From DASUAL01 sp035763805 (GTDB taxonomy: Bacteria > Gemmatimonadota > Gemmatimonadetes > Gemmatimonadales > GWC2-71-9), in the NCBI GenBank assembly GCA_035763805.1, contig DASUAL010000113.1, forward strand, positions 8,178 to 72,177: a stretch of 64,000 nucleotides of DNA, given 5' to 3'. Position numbers and translations under genes: made by a program. Positions 30,771 to 39,256 of this stretch are shown in pieces. The notes below the pieces were generated by a model. It saw nothing but the letters and a program-made list of their open reading frames with translations, made no database searches and was not told the origin of the DNA. Each line of letters opens with the position of its first letter. Position 1 is the stretch's first letter.

Positions 30771-32224
30771 CCGCCCAGTTCACGTTCCTATCGGGGGCGC
30801 GTGTGGGGCAAGTGGAGACCTTCCGCAAGGCGTACATCGGGCTCGGCCGCCACCCCTTGTCCGACGTGAGGTTCGACGCCGAGCGCGATCTCGACGTATC
30901 GTCGCGCCACGCCGCGATCGTCCGGCAAGGCGACACGTTCGTCGTGCGCGACCTGGGCTCGAAGAACGGCACGTTCGTCAATGGCCGGCGCCTCACGGGT
31001 GACGCGGCGCTGCAAGACGGCGACGTGATCGGCTTCGGGGCGCATGGGCCCGCCGTGGAGTTCCGCCTCCTCATGGGGGAACCCGCCGGCGAAGCGCCAT
31101 CCGCGGCGCTGCGCGCATCGGCCGAGCGCATCTCTTCGCCACGCGCGCAGTACCCGGCGGTGACGCCGCCCGCCGCGCCTGCCGTCGCCGCAGCGCGGCG
31201 CTCCAGCACGGCGGTGCGCATCGCCGCCGAGGTCGCTCGCCAGACGCGCGGTCTGCGGCGCTCGTCCAAAGTGCTCATCGGGGTGCTTGTGATCGCGCTG
31301 GGCGCGCTCGGATGGAACCAGTGGCAGCGCGCCCGGGACACGCACGAGCTCTCCCGCCTCCAGGCCCGCGCCGACAGTCTCAACCACGAGGCCCAACGCC
31401 TGCTCACGCGCTTCCAATCCGAGCTCGAGAGCGTGCGCGAGGCGCTGCGGCAGTCGCAAGCCGAAGTCGCGCGGCTGCGCAGCGAGCTCGCGGCGGCAGG
31501 CGCGCACGGCGACGTCGCCCGACTCCGCACCGAGCTGGACGCAGCCGAGACGCGCCAGCGGGGTTTGGCCGGCGCTGCCGCGATCGACTACCGCGCGATC
31601 TCGAAAAACAACCAGGATGCGATCGCCCTGCTCGTCGTGAGGTTCTCGGACGTCGAGACGTTCAGCGGTACCGCGTTCGCCGTCGATTCCGGCGGAACGC
31701 TCGTCACCAACAAGCACCTGCTCGTAGGCGACCAAGGCGACCGCCGGCCCCAGGCGATCGCGGTCAAGTTCTCGGGCTCGAAGCAGTGGTTCCCGGGCCG
31801 CTTGGTGGGCGTCGCCGATACCAGCGACGTCGGCGTGCTGCGCGTCGACCTCCGCGGCGGCACGCCTCGCGTCCTCGGCTTCGCGCGCGATCCCGCCGGC
31901 CTCCAACGGGGCGACCCCGTCGCGATCATCGGCTATCCCCTGGGCGAGGATCTCCCGATGCAACGTGCGGGCCAGACCGCCGTAGCGGACCCCACGCTCA
32001 CCGTCGGCACGGTGAGCAAGGTGCTCGCCAATCTGGTGCAGCTGGACGGGTACGGCGCGCCAGGTTCGTCGGGAAGCCCGATCTTCGACCGCGAGGGACG
32101 CGTGGTGGCGGTGTTGTACGGAGGGAACCGCCAGTCGCAGGGCAGGATCGTGTACGGCGTGCCCGCCGTCTACGTCGTCAGGTATCTGCGGCAGCTGGGC
32201 GCGTCGTTCCCGCTTCGGCCTTAG
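30767..32224 (+). CDS. FHA-transmembrane-coiled coil-trypsin-like protease
   Basis: 485 aa. The N-terminal FHA domain (GLGRHPLSDVRF, SSRHAAIV, DLGSKNGTFVNG) is followed by a disordered linker, a transmembrane helix (VLIGVLVIALGALGW), a coiled coil of about 75 aa (ELSRLQARADSLNHEAQRLL onward) and a trypsin-fold protease. The likely triad is His in TNKHLL, Asp in SDVGVLRVD and Ser in GSSGSPIF. No PDZ domain follows. The FHA domain would be cytoplasmic and the protease periplasmic. The start overlaps the phosphatase stop (GTGA). Confidence 0.88.
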   Translation: MTAQFTFLSGARVGQVETFRKAYIGLGRHPLSDVRFDAERDLDVSSRHAAIVRQGDTFVVRDLGSKNGTFVNGRRLTGDAALQDGDVIGFGAHGPAVEFRLLMGEPAGEAPSAALRASAERISSPRAQYPAVTPPAAPAVAAARRSSTAVRIAAEVARQTRGLRRSSKVLIGVLVIALGALGWNQWQRARDTHELSRLQARADSLNHEAQRLLTRFQSELESVREALRQSQAEVARLRSELAAAGAHGDVARLRTELDAAETRQRGLAGAAAIDYRAISKNNQDAIALLVVRFSDVETFSGTAFAVDSGGTLVTNKHLLVGDQGDRRPQAIAVKFSGSKQWFPGRLVGVADTSDVGVLRVDLRGGTPRVLGFARDPAGLQRGDPVAIIGYPLGEDLPMQRAGQTAVADPTLTVGTVSKVLANLVQLDGYGAPGSSGSPIFDREGRVVAVLYGGNRQSQGRIVYGVPAVYVVRYLRQLGASFPLRP

Positions 32225-33669
32225 CGCGCCCTTTCGATCGCCCACCGCGCCGCCGCCCGCTGCATCAGCGGCTGGCCGTGCCACGCGCACACGATCGGCG
32301 CCCGACCGGGAATCTGCCGCGCGAGACGGGGGTGCGCGAACAGCACGACGATCTGCGCCCCCCCTCCCGACGCGAGCCGGCGCAGCTGGGCGAGCGAGCG
32401 AGCACCGAGGTCCGCCCGCCCCTTCCACGATCGCGGCTCGGCGTAGACGAGGACGACGCGTCGCACGTTGCCCGTCGCACGTTGCACGAGCGACACCCCG
32501 GCCTCACGCAGCGCCTGCATGAACACGTCCCGCGGTCCGACCGCGTAGGGCCCGCCGACGTCGTCGTCCACGACCTGGACCGTCAGCGGCGCGCGGATGC
32601 GTGGCGACTCGCCACGCACCATGTGAACCGCTCGATCGGCCAACCGGTCCGCAAAGGCCCCGTGCGAGGCAAGATCCACTCCTCCCTCGGCCCACGAGCC
32701 CCGCCCCCACTCGGCGACCGCCGCCTCATAGCGCTCCAGCGCCGCATCCGCGCGAGCGACGGGGATCTCCGAGCCGACCGCTCGGTCCAGAGCGTCGACG
32801 ACGCGCCGGAAATCCTCGGGATAGAGCAGCGCGTCGCACCCGGCGGCCACCGCGCTTACCGTGGCCGCGGGGATGGGCTGGGCGGCGCTGGCGCCCGCCA
32901 TGATCAGCGCATCGCTCACGACCAGCCCGCCGAAGTTCAGCGTGTCGCGGAGGTGGCCCAGGATGACGGGCGAGAAGCTCGCGGCGCGGCCCGACCGGTC
33001 CCAGTCCGGGAACGCGACGAACGCGCTCATCACACTGCCTACGCCCGCGCGGATCGCGTACTCGAACGGCGTGAGGTCGGTCTGCTGCACTTCCGGCTGG
33101 GGCGTCGCAACGCGCGGCAGCGTCTCGTGCGAGTCCCGCGTGGTGCGTCCGTGGCCGGGATAGTGCTTCGCGCAGCCCAGGACCCCGTGTTCCTGGAGCC
33201 CGCGAATCCAGACGGCCGCGTGCTCTCCGACGCGTACTGGATCGGCACCGAAGGAGCGGGTTTGCACGATGGGGTTCCTCGGCTCGATGTCGAGGTCACA
33301 GGTGGGGGCGAACGCCCAGTTGATGCCGACGTCGCGCGCCTCGGAGCCGGTGACCACGCCGGCGGTACGCGTCGCCTCCAGGTCGTCGAGATGTCCCAGC
33401 GCGGCGGCCGGCGGCAGCTCCGTGAGGCCCTGCACCTGCTGCGCCGCGCCGCGCTCCAAGTCGGCGCCGATGAGCAGCGGTCGCCCCGCCTGGCGGCGCA
33501 GCTCGCCGGTGAGCGCCGTGACGGTCTCGCGCGTGCCGCCGAAAATGATGAACCCGCCGACCCCCGCGGCAAGCGCGGCGTCGATCTTCGGCTGCTCGTG
33601 ATCGAAGCCTCCATCACCTGGCCGCCAGCGCAGCGCCGGGAACACGAGTCGCGCCAGCGAGGTGGTCAC
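32221..33669 (-). CDS. nagZ: Glycoside hydrolase family 3 beta-N-acetylhexosaminidase (NagZ-like)
   Basis: 482 aa. The GH3 barrel carries CAKHYPGHGRTTRDSHE (the KHFPGHG...DSH loop with the His general acid/base typical of NagZ) and VVSDALIM with the Asp nucleophile. It is longer than E. coli NagZ because of a C-terminal domain of about 150 aa. It removes GlcNAc from anhydroMurNAc muropeptides. It ends the murQ-anmK-nagZ operon, overlapping anmK as GTGA. Its stop shares the tetranucleotide TTAG with the stop of the convergent protease gene. Confidence 0.88.
   Translation of the reverse strand: MTTSLARLVFPALRWRPGDGGFDHEQPKIDAALAAGVGGFIIFGGTRETVTALTGELRRQAGRPLLIGADLERGAAQQVQGLTELPPAAALGHLDDLEATRTAGVVTGSEARDVGINWAFAPTCDLDIEPRNPIVQTRSFGADPVRVGEHAAVWIRGLQEHGVLGCAKHYPGHGRTTRDSHETLPRVATPQPEVQQTDLTPFEYAIRAGVGSVMSAFVAFPDWDRSGRAASFSPVILGHLRDTLNFGGLVVSDALIMAGASAAQPIPAATVSAVAAGCDALLYPEDFRRVVDALDRAVGSEIPVARADAALERYEAAVAEWGRGSWAEGGVDLASHGAFADRLADRAVHMVRGESPRIRAPLTVQVVDDDVGGPYAVGPRDVFMQALREAGVSLVQRATGNVRRVVLVYAEPRSWKGRADLGARSLAQLRRLASGGGAQIVVLFAHPRLARQIPGRAPIVCAWHGQPLMQRAAARWAIERAR
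32458..32492. repeat. Heptad-period array F (inside nagZ)
   Basis: Four 7-bp units alternate CGTCGCA and CGTTGCC/CGTTGCA, i.e. a 14-bp direct repeat of CGTCGCACGTTGC. The array encodes residues of about 393-404 in the C-terminal domain of the GH3 protein, in frame. No inverted partner was seen. Confidence 0.65.
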
Positions 33670-34787
33670 GCCGGCGTGATGTGCCCGAGGATGCGGGGGC
33701 CCCGGGCCCCGGTCGCCGCCGCGACGTTGCCGGGCTTGCCCGAGAGCGTGAGGAACCCCAGAAAGGCGAAGACGAGCGCCTCCTTGGCCTCGCCGTCGAA
33801 GAACAGCTGGTCGAAAGGCAGCACCGGCCGCGGGTGGACCCGGGCGGCGAGCATCTCCACCAGTACGGGGTTACGCGCCCCGCCGCCCGAGATCACGAGC
33901 TCGCTCTCCGGCGCCGCGGGGGTCCAGCGCTCGATGCCGCGGGCGACGCTCTCGACGGTCAGCGCGGTCGCCGACGCGACGGCGTCATTGTCGGAGCCGC
34001 CCGCCTGCTGGGCGAGCGAGATCAGGCGCTCGGCGAACTCGAGCCCGAACCGCTCACGTCCCGTGCTCTTCGGCGGGGGCTGGCCGAAGAAGGGATCGCC
34101 CAGCAGCACGTCGAGCACCTTGCTGAGCGGCTGCCCGCGACGGGCCCGCTCGCCGTCGCGGTCGCACGATGCGTCGGGATCGATGCGGCGCGTCACGGCG
34201 TCGACCACGGCGACCCCCGGGCCCGTATCGAACGCGAGGGCACCCTCGACTGTCCCCCGCCGCGGCACCCAGGTGACGTTCGCCATCCCACCGAGGTTGA
34301 GGAGCAGCCGGCCTCGCGCCGGGTGGCCGAACAGCATCACGTCGGCGAGCGGCACGAGCGGGGCTCCCTGCCCGCCAGCCGCGACGTCGCGCGCGCGGAA
34401 GTCGCTCACCACCCGCACGCCCACCCGCTCGGCGATCACCGCGGCGTCGCCGAGCTGCAGCGTGGCGCGGCCCGGCTCGTGCCAGATCGTCTGGCCATGG
34501 GATGCGACGAACGAGACGTCTTTGGGTGCGACCTTCGCCCGCACGAGCAGCTGGAGGACCGCGCCCGCGAACCGCTCGCCCAGCGCGACGTGGAGCAGGG
34601 CGAGATCCTTCGAGCCGCCGCGCGCGATGCTGTCCATGATCTGCCCGCGCTCGTGCGGGGTGTAGGGCTCCTGGTGAAACGCGACGAGCTTTGCGTCCAG
34701 CGGATCGTCGCTCAGTCGTACGAGGGCCGTCGCAACCCCGTCGAGCGACGTCCCCGACATCAGCCCGACGGCGAGACAGCTCGTCAC
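33666..34787 (-). CDS. anmK: Anhydro-N-acetylmuramic acid kinase
   Basis: 373 aa. It opens MTSCLAVGLMSGTSLDGVATAL, the AnmK signature, with SHGQTIWHEPG, LQLGDAAVIAE, LLNLGGMANVTWVP, AFDTGPG and VISGGGARNP. It phosphorylates and hydrolyses 1,6-anhydroMurNAc to MurNAc-6-phosphate, the substrate of MurQ encoded just upstream. The GTG start overlaps the murQ stop as GTGA. Confidence 0.95.
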   Translation of the reverse strand: MTSCLAVGLMSGTSLDGVATALVRLSDDPLDAKLVAFHQEPYTPHERGQIMDSIARGGSKDLALLHVALGERFAGAVLQLLVRAKVAPKDVSFVASHGQTIWHEPGRATLQLGDAAVIAERVGVRVVSDFRARDVAAGGQGAPLVPLADVMLFGHPARGRLLLNLGGMANVTWVPRRGTVEGALAFDTGPGVAVVDAVTRRIDPDASCDRDGERARRGQPLSKVLDVLLGDPFFGQPPPKSTGRERFGLEFAERLISLAQQAGGSDNDAVASATALTVESVARGIERWTPAAPESELVISGGGARNPVLVEMLAARVHPRPVLPFDQLFFDGEAKEALVFAFLGFLTLSGKPGNVAAATGARGPRILGHITPA

Positions 34788-35713
34788 CGAGACCGGACCG
34801 GCGGGGGATCGCCGATCGCTCCGCGCACGAACCCACCCGCCTGCGCGAGCAGCCGCTCGGCCTCCGCCTTGCCCACTTTTTTCTTCACCATCACGATCGC
34901 GAGCTTCACGGAGCCTCCCGCGCCTTCGATCGCGCCCCGAGCGATCCGACGGTCCACGCCGCAGCACTCCATCACGATGCGCTCACCGCGGTCCCGCAGT
35001 TTGTCGCTCCAGGCCATCAAGTCCACCATCAGATTGCCGTACGCCCGCCCCATCCGGATCATCGCGCCGGTCGTGATGGTGTTGAGCACAAGCTTCGTCG
35101 CAGTGCCGGCCTTCATCCGCGTGGACCCCGTGAGCACTTCAGGCCCGACCTTGGGAAGGATCAGCACGTCGCACGTCTCGACGAGCAGCTGCGGGGGATC
35201 CGAGCACGAGAGCAAACCGGTCAGCGCGCCGATCGTCTGTGCACGGGAGAGCGCCGCGCGCACGAACGGAGTCGTGCCGCTCGCCGCGATGCCGAGCACG
35301 AAGTCCTCGGGCGTGACGCGCGCGCTGTCCATCGCCGCGGCGCCCGCGTTCACGTCGTCTTCCGCGCCCTCCAGGCCCTTCACCAGCGACTGGTAGCCGC
35401 CGGCGATGATTCCGACCACCATCTCGGGCGGCGTGCCGAACGTGGGCGGGCATTCGCTCGCATCGAGCACACCCAGGCGGCCCGAAGTGCCGGCGCCGAC
35501 GTAGACCAGGCGACCCCCTTTCCGGAACGACTCCACCACGAGATCGACGGCGCGCGCGATCTCCTCGCGCGCCTCGCGAACGGCCCCGGGAACCGCGGCG
35601 TCCTCCAGATTGATGAGATCCACGATCTCGAGCGTCGAGGCGACGTCGATGCGTTCCGTTCGGGGGTTCCGCTGCTCGGTGAGACGCGGGTCGTGGTATT
35701 CGGGAGCGGTCAT
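34784..35713 (-). CDS. murQ: N-acetylmuramic acid 6-phosphate etherase
   Basis: 309 aa. SIS-domain lyase that removes D-lactate from MurNAc-6-phosphate. It shows LTEQRNPRTERID, VYVGAGTSGRLGVLDASECPPTFG, VLGIAASGTTPFVRAAL and GPEVLTGSTRMKAGTATK. The ATG at 35713 gives the standard N-terminus; a longer in-frame start at 35770 would cross the divergent promoter region. It is the first gene of the recycling operon. Confidence 0.96.
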   Translation of the reverse strand: MTAPEYHDPRLTEQRNPRTERIDVASTLEIVDLINLEDAAVPGAVREAREEIARAVDLVVESFRKGGRLVYVGAGTSGRLGVLDASECPPTFGTPPEMVVGIIAGGYQSLVKGLEGAEDDVNAGAAAMDSARVTPEDFVLGIAASGTTPFVRAALSRAQTIGALTGLLSCSDPPQLLVETCDVLILPKVGPEVLTGSTRMKAGTATKLVLNTITTGAMIRMGRAYGNLMVDLMAWSDKLRDRGERIVMECCGVDRRIARGAIEGAGGSVKLAIVMVKKKVGKAEAERLLAQAGGFVRGAIGDPPPVRSR

Positions 35714-35740
35714 GGTGATGTCGGATGGCCCCCAAGTTAG

Positions 35741-35766
35741 ACGTTGACCTGAACTCGGGTCAACGT
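35741..35766. promoter_or_regulatory. 9-bp inverted repeat in the murQ/ggt divergent region
   Basis: ACGTTGACC (35741-35749) and GGTCAACGT (35758-35766) are perfect inverted arms separated by 8 nt. They fill the centre of the 65-bp gap between the divergent murQ and gamma-glutamyltransferase starts. A dimeric repressor or activator site controlling one or both genes is the natural reading. No regulator gene is adjacent. Confidence 0.6.
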
Positions 35767-35778
35767 GCACAATTCAGG

Positions 35779-37545
35779 ATGCGCACGTCCCGGCTCCTGG
35801 CTCTCGCGCTGCTCGCCGCGTGCAGTGGCGGCGGCCAGCCACCAGAATCGCTGCCGGCACCGCGCGGCGCCGCGGCCCCCCCGCCGGCCGCCGTCGCCAC
35901 CGGCCGGCCGGTCATCCCGGCAGCGTGGTCGCTCGCCGGGAGGGGTGTTGCAGTTCCGGGCCGCCGGGCGATGGTGGTCTCCGGTCACCCGCTGGCGAGC
36001 GCGGTCGGGGTCGAGATCCTCAAGCAGGGCGGCAACGCGATGGACGCGGCGGTGGCCGTCGGTCTCGCGCTGACGGCGGTACTGCCGGAGGCCGGGAACA
36101 TCGGCGGCGGGGGATTCATCGTGTACCGCGATGCCGGCGGCCGCGTCCGCTCACTCGACTACCGCGAGATGGCCCCCGGGAAGGCAACGCGGGACATGTA
36201 CGTCGACTCGACGCGCAATCCGACCGACCGGAGCGTCACCGGTCATCTCGCGGCTGGCGTGCCCGGGAGCGTCGCGGGGATGTACGAGGCGTGGAAGGAC
36301 ACCGGCCGCCTGCCGTGGGCGACGGTCGTCGCCCCGGCAATCCACCTGGCCCGCGAGCACACACTCGACGCGGCCCGCAGCCGGTCGATCGCCGGGGAAG
36401 CCGACCGCCTGGCGCTGTTCCCCGCTTCCGCGCGGCAATTCCTGGCGGACGGTCGCGCCCCCGCGCCCGGCACGAAGTTTCGGCAACCCGATCTGGCCCG
36501 CACGCTGCAGCTGATCGCGGATTCGGGGCCCAGCGTGTTCTACCAGGGTCAGATCGCCGACCAGATCGTCGCCGAGATGCAGCGCGGCCACGGGCTGATC
36601 ACCAAGGACGACTTGAAGCGCTATACGCCGAAGTGGCGCACCCCCGTCCAGATCAGCTACCGCGGGTACACCGTCTACTCGATGCCACCCGCGAGCTCGG
36701 GTGGCGTGACGATGGGCGCCATCCTGAACATCATGGAGGGCTACGACACCTTGCCGCCGTTCGGCAGCGCGCCGTACGTCCATCTCGAGGTCGAGGCGAT
36801 GCGCCGCGCCTTCATGGACCGCAATCGCTGGCTCGGCGACCCGGACTTCGCGGACATGCCGATCGAGCGGCTGCTGTCGAAGTCGTACGCCGCGGAGCTT
36901 CGTGCCCAGATTCTTCCCGACCGGGCCACGCCCACCCCGCCGCTGGCCGCTTCGCGCACCGAGGGCACGCACACCACGCATTACTCGGTTGTGGACGCGG
37001 AGGGCAACGCCGCCGCCGTCACGACCACCCTGAACGGCGGGTTCGGGAGCGCCGTCACGGTCACGGGCGCAGGGTTCCTTTTGAACAACGAGATGGACGA
37101 CTTCACCACGGCGCCCGGCAAGCCGAACATGTACGGGCTGATCCAGGGCGAGGCGAACGCGATCGCTCCGCACAAGCGGATGCTCTCGGCGATGACGCCG
37201 TCGATCGTGCTCGACCGCACCGGCGACCTGTTCATGGTGGTCGGGACCCCCGGCGGTCCGACGATTATCAACAGCGTGTATCAGGTCATCGCGAACGTGG
37301 TGGACCACCGCATGTCGCTCGTCGAGGCGGTCGCGGCGCCGCGAGTACACCACCAAGCGCTTCCGGACCTGATCTCTTACGAGCGAGGCGGGCTGTCGCA
37401 GAGCACCATCGACCGACTGCGTGCGATGGGCCACGCGGTGCGCGAACGGGGGAGGATGGGCGACATCGCGGCCATTCAACGAAGCGCCGCCGGCTGGGTC
37501 GGCGTGGCCGATCCCAGGCGCGGCGGCGGGGCCGCTGGCTATTGA
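35779..37545 (+). CDS. ggt: Gamma-glutamyltransferase lipoprotein
   Basis: 588 aa. A lipobox signal (MRTSRLLALALLAAC) is followed by the Ntn-hydrolase precursor: AMVVSGHPLASAVGVEILKQ, GGNAMDAAVAV, LPEAGNIGGGGF and the processing site GTHTTHYSVVD with the nucleophile Thr that starts the small subunit. LNNEMDDF and GTPGGPTIIN follow. It transfers or hydrolyses gamma-glutamyl groups (glutathione-like thiols or peptides). The start at 35779 has little spacing to its AGG element. An upstream ATG at 35725 would delay the signal peptide. Confidence 0.93.
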   Translation: MRTSRLLALALLAACSGGGQPPESLPAPRGAAAPPPAAVATGRPVIPAAWSLAGRGVAVPGRRAMVVSGHPLASAVGVEILKQGGNAMDAAVAVGLALTAVLPEAGNIGGGGFIVYRDAGGRVRSLDYREMAPGKATRDMYVDSTRNPTDRSVTGHLAAGVPGSVAGMYEAWKDTGRLPWATVVAPAIHLAREHTLDAARSRSIAGEADRLALFPASARQFLADGRAPAPGTKFRQPDLARTLQLIADSGPSVFYQGQIADQIVAEMQRGHGLITKDDLKRYTPKWRTPVQISYRGYTVYSMPPASSGGVTMGAILNIMEGYDTLPPFGSAPYVHLEVEAMRRAFMDRNRWLGDPDFADMPIERLLSKSYAAELRAQILPDRATPTPPLAASRTEGTHTTHYSVVDAEGNAAAVTTTLNGGFGSAVTVTGAGFLLNNEMDDFTTAPGKPNMYGLIQGEANAIAPHKRMLSAMTPSIVLDRTGDLFMVVGTPGGPTIINSVYQVIANVVDHRMSLVEAVAAPRVHHQALPDLISYERGGLSQSTIDRLRAMGHAVRERGRMGDIAAIQRSAAGWVGVADPRRGGGAAGY

Positions 37546-37555
37546 ACGAGGGCCG

Positions 37556-38344
37556 TCAGGTCCGCTTCACCGTCAGCGGCTGCGAGAGCTTGATCGTGAT
37601 GGCGGCCCCCTTGGGCAGCACCACGTCGATGTCCCGCGAGGCGCGCGCCACTGCGGCGCCAGTGGCGGCACCCACCGCGCCGCCGATCACCGCGCCCTTG
37701 GTGTTCTTGCCCAGGATCTTCCCCACGATCGCGCCCGCTGCGGCGCCCGCCCCAACTTTGGCGGCGTCCGCGCCCGTCACCCCGCGGCCTTTCATCACCG
37801 TGTCCTTCGATTCGACCGTCGCATCGATCGGGTAGCTCGTCCCCCGGACCGAGACGCTCTTCATCTGGAGCACGAGCTCCCCGCTCGAGTCGGGATTCGG
37901 CGCGGGACGGGCCACGACGATCGTTCCATGAACGGTCGCGCCCGCCGGGATGACCACGCGCCCCGCGGCGTCCCGTATGTCGTGGCTGACGGTGGCGCTG
38001 AAGGAATCACCGGCTTTGGCGTGCCGCGTCGTGATCGTGTCACTCGCGGCGAGCGTCAGCTTCGTTCCGGCCGCCGCCGTCAGTGTCGTCGGTAGGGCCG
38101 GGGCGACCGGCTTCGGCGCCGGCGGCTTGGCTGCGGGCTGCGGGGCTTTCTTCTCGGGCGCGGGCTTGGCCGGCTCAGCCACGGGGGCGGGCACATCGGT
38201 CAGCGCCGCGGTTGACTCGGTCGGCGCTAGCGTCAGATTGCGCGCGGCCGGGTCCGCCGCCTGGGCCGCCTGCTCGCCCTTGGCGCACGCGAACAGGGTC
38301 GCGCTCGCCAGGACAGCCACCGGCAAGAGTCTATTGCGAATCAT
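37556..38344 (-). CDS. Glycine-zipper lipoprotein
   Basis: 262 aa. A lipoprotein signal (MIRNRLLPVAVLASATLFAC) is followed by a Pro/Ala/Lys-rich linker, a beta domain (AGTKLTLAASDTITTRHAKAG, VVIPAGATVHGTIV) and a glycine-zipper stretch (AKVGAGAAAGAIVGKILG, AVIGGAVGAATGAAVA). It ends with IDVVLPKGAAITIKLSQPL. The domain resembles TrbI/conjugative or LysM-less envelope proteins with a toggling insertion helix. Function is unknown. GGGAGAGG upstream supports the start. Confidence 0.8.
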   Translation of the reverse strand: MIRNRLLPVAVLASATLFACAKGEQAAQAADPAARNLTLAPTESTAALTDVPAPVAEPAKPAPEKKAPQPAAKPPAPKPVAPALPTTLTAAAGTKLTLAASDTITTRHAKAGDSFSATVSHDIRDAAGRVVIPAGATVHGTIVVARPAPNPDSSGELVLQMKSVSVRGTSYPIDATVESKDTVMKGRGVTGADAAKVGAGAAAGAIVGKILGKNTKGAVIGGAVGAATGAAVARASRDIDVVLPKGAAITIKLSQPLTVKRT

Positions 38345-38473
38345 GAGACACCTCTCCCTCTGGACGTCTGTTGTATGGCTGGGACTACCATAGGTTCCCG
38401 CCCCTTGAGGCCCCCAGGCTAACGCCTGGCCACGGCGCGGCGCTGTGCTGAAGCGCACAGAGCGCCGCTGTAA

Positions 38474-38519
38474 GACGCTACGACGCTACGTTGTACGCAT
38501 GACGTGGCGTCGTAGCGTC
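38474..38519. repeat. 13-bp inverted repeat between ccdA and the lipoprotein gene
   Basis: GACGCTACGACGC (38474-38486) and GCGTCGTAGCGTC (38507-38519) are perfect inverse copies with a 20-nt loop that can itself pair through ACGT ends. The arms consist of an 8-bp tandem (GACGCTAC twice). It lies downstream of ccdA, so it may stabilise or end that transcript, but no T-run follows. Confidence 0.65.
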
Positions 38520-38533
38520 GTATAACGGTCCCT

Positions 38534-39256
38534 CTAGAGCCGGCTCTTCAGGAACTCGGGGGTCAGTCCCTGAAGCCAGCTCGCGAGCAGCGTGAACCGA
38601 TCGGTGACCAGGAGGATTCCCAGCAGGACAAGCAGCCCCCCGGCGAGCCGATTCACCCAGATGATGTAGCGCCTGAATCGCTGGAACCAGACGAGAAACC
38701 GGTCGAGCGCGAGGGCGGTGATGATGAAGGGGATCGCGAGCCCCAGGGCATACGCCGCCAGCAGCGCCGTGCCGCGACCCAGGCTAGCCTGGGCCGCGGC
38801 GAGGGTGAGGATGGCGCCCAAGATGGGGCCGATGCAGGGCGTCCACGCGGCTCCGAACGTGAAGCCGACGAACGCCGACCCGAGATAGCCCACGGGCTTG
38901 TTGGCCAGCTGGACCTTGCGCTCCCGCGCCAGGAACCCCGGCCGCAGGACCCCGAGCAGATACAGCCCGAAGAGGATCACGATGATTCCGCCGCCCCGGC
39001 CGATCCACACCTGCGAGTGCAGCAGCAGGGCGCCGACCGCCGACGCGGTCGCGCCCAGCGCGACGAATACGAGGGAGAATCCCGCGACGAACCACAGCGC
39101 GTGCCCAAGAGCGGCGCCGCGCCGCACTCCGAGCTCCTCGACCGTCAGCCCGGTCAGAAACCCGATGTAGCTGGGGACCAGCGGCAGGACGCAGGGGGAG
39201 AGGAAGCTCAGCAGCCCGGCGACGAAGGCGAGGGCGAAGGAGGGAGTGGGGGTCAA
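38534..39256 (-). CDS. ccdA: CcdA-type cytochrome c biogenesis / thiol-disulfide transporter
   Basis: 240 aa, six transmembrane helices. The paired redox motifs FLSPCVLPLVPSY and AWTPCIGPILG identify the DsbD-beta/CcdA family, which carries reducing equivalents across the membrane. The TTG at 39256 overlaps the arginine decarboxylase stop as TTGA and gives the normal family length. A GTG four codons earlier is an alternative. It is the last gene of the Fur-containing operon. Confidence 0.9.
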   Translation of the reverse strand: MTPTPSFALAFVAGLLSFLSPCVLPLVPSYIGFLTGLTVEELGVRRGAALGHALWFVAGFSLVFVALGATASAVGALLLHSQVWIGRGGGIIVILFGLYLLGVLRPGFLARERKVQLANKPVGYLGSAFVGFTFGAAWTPCIGPILGAILTLAAAQASLGRGTALLAAYALGLAIPFIITALALDRFLVWFQRFRRYIIWVNRLAGGLLVLLGILLVTDRFTLLASWLQGLTPEFLKSRL

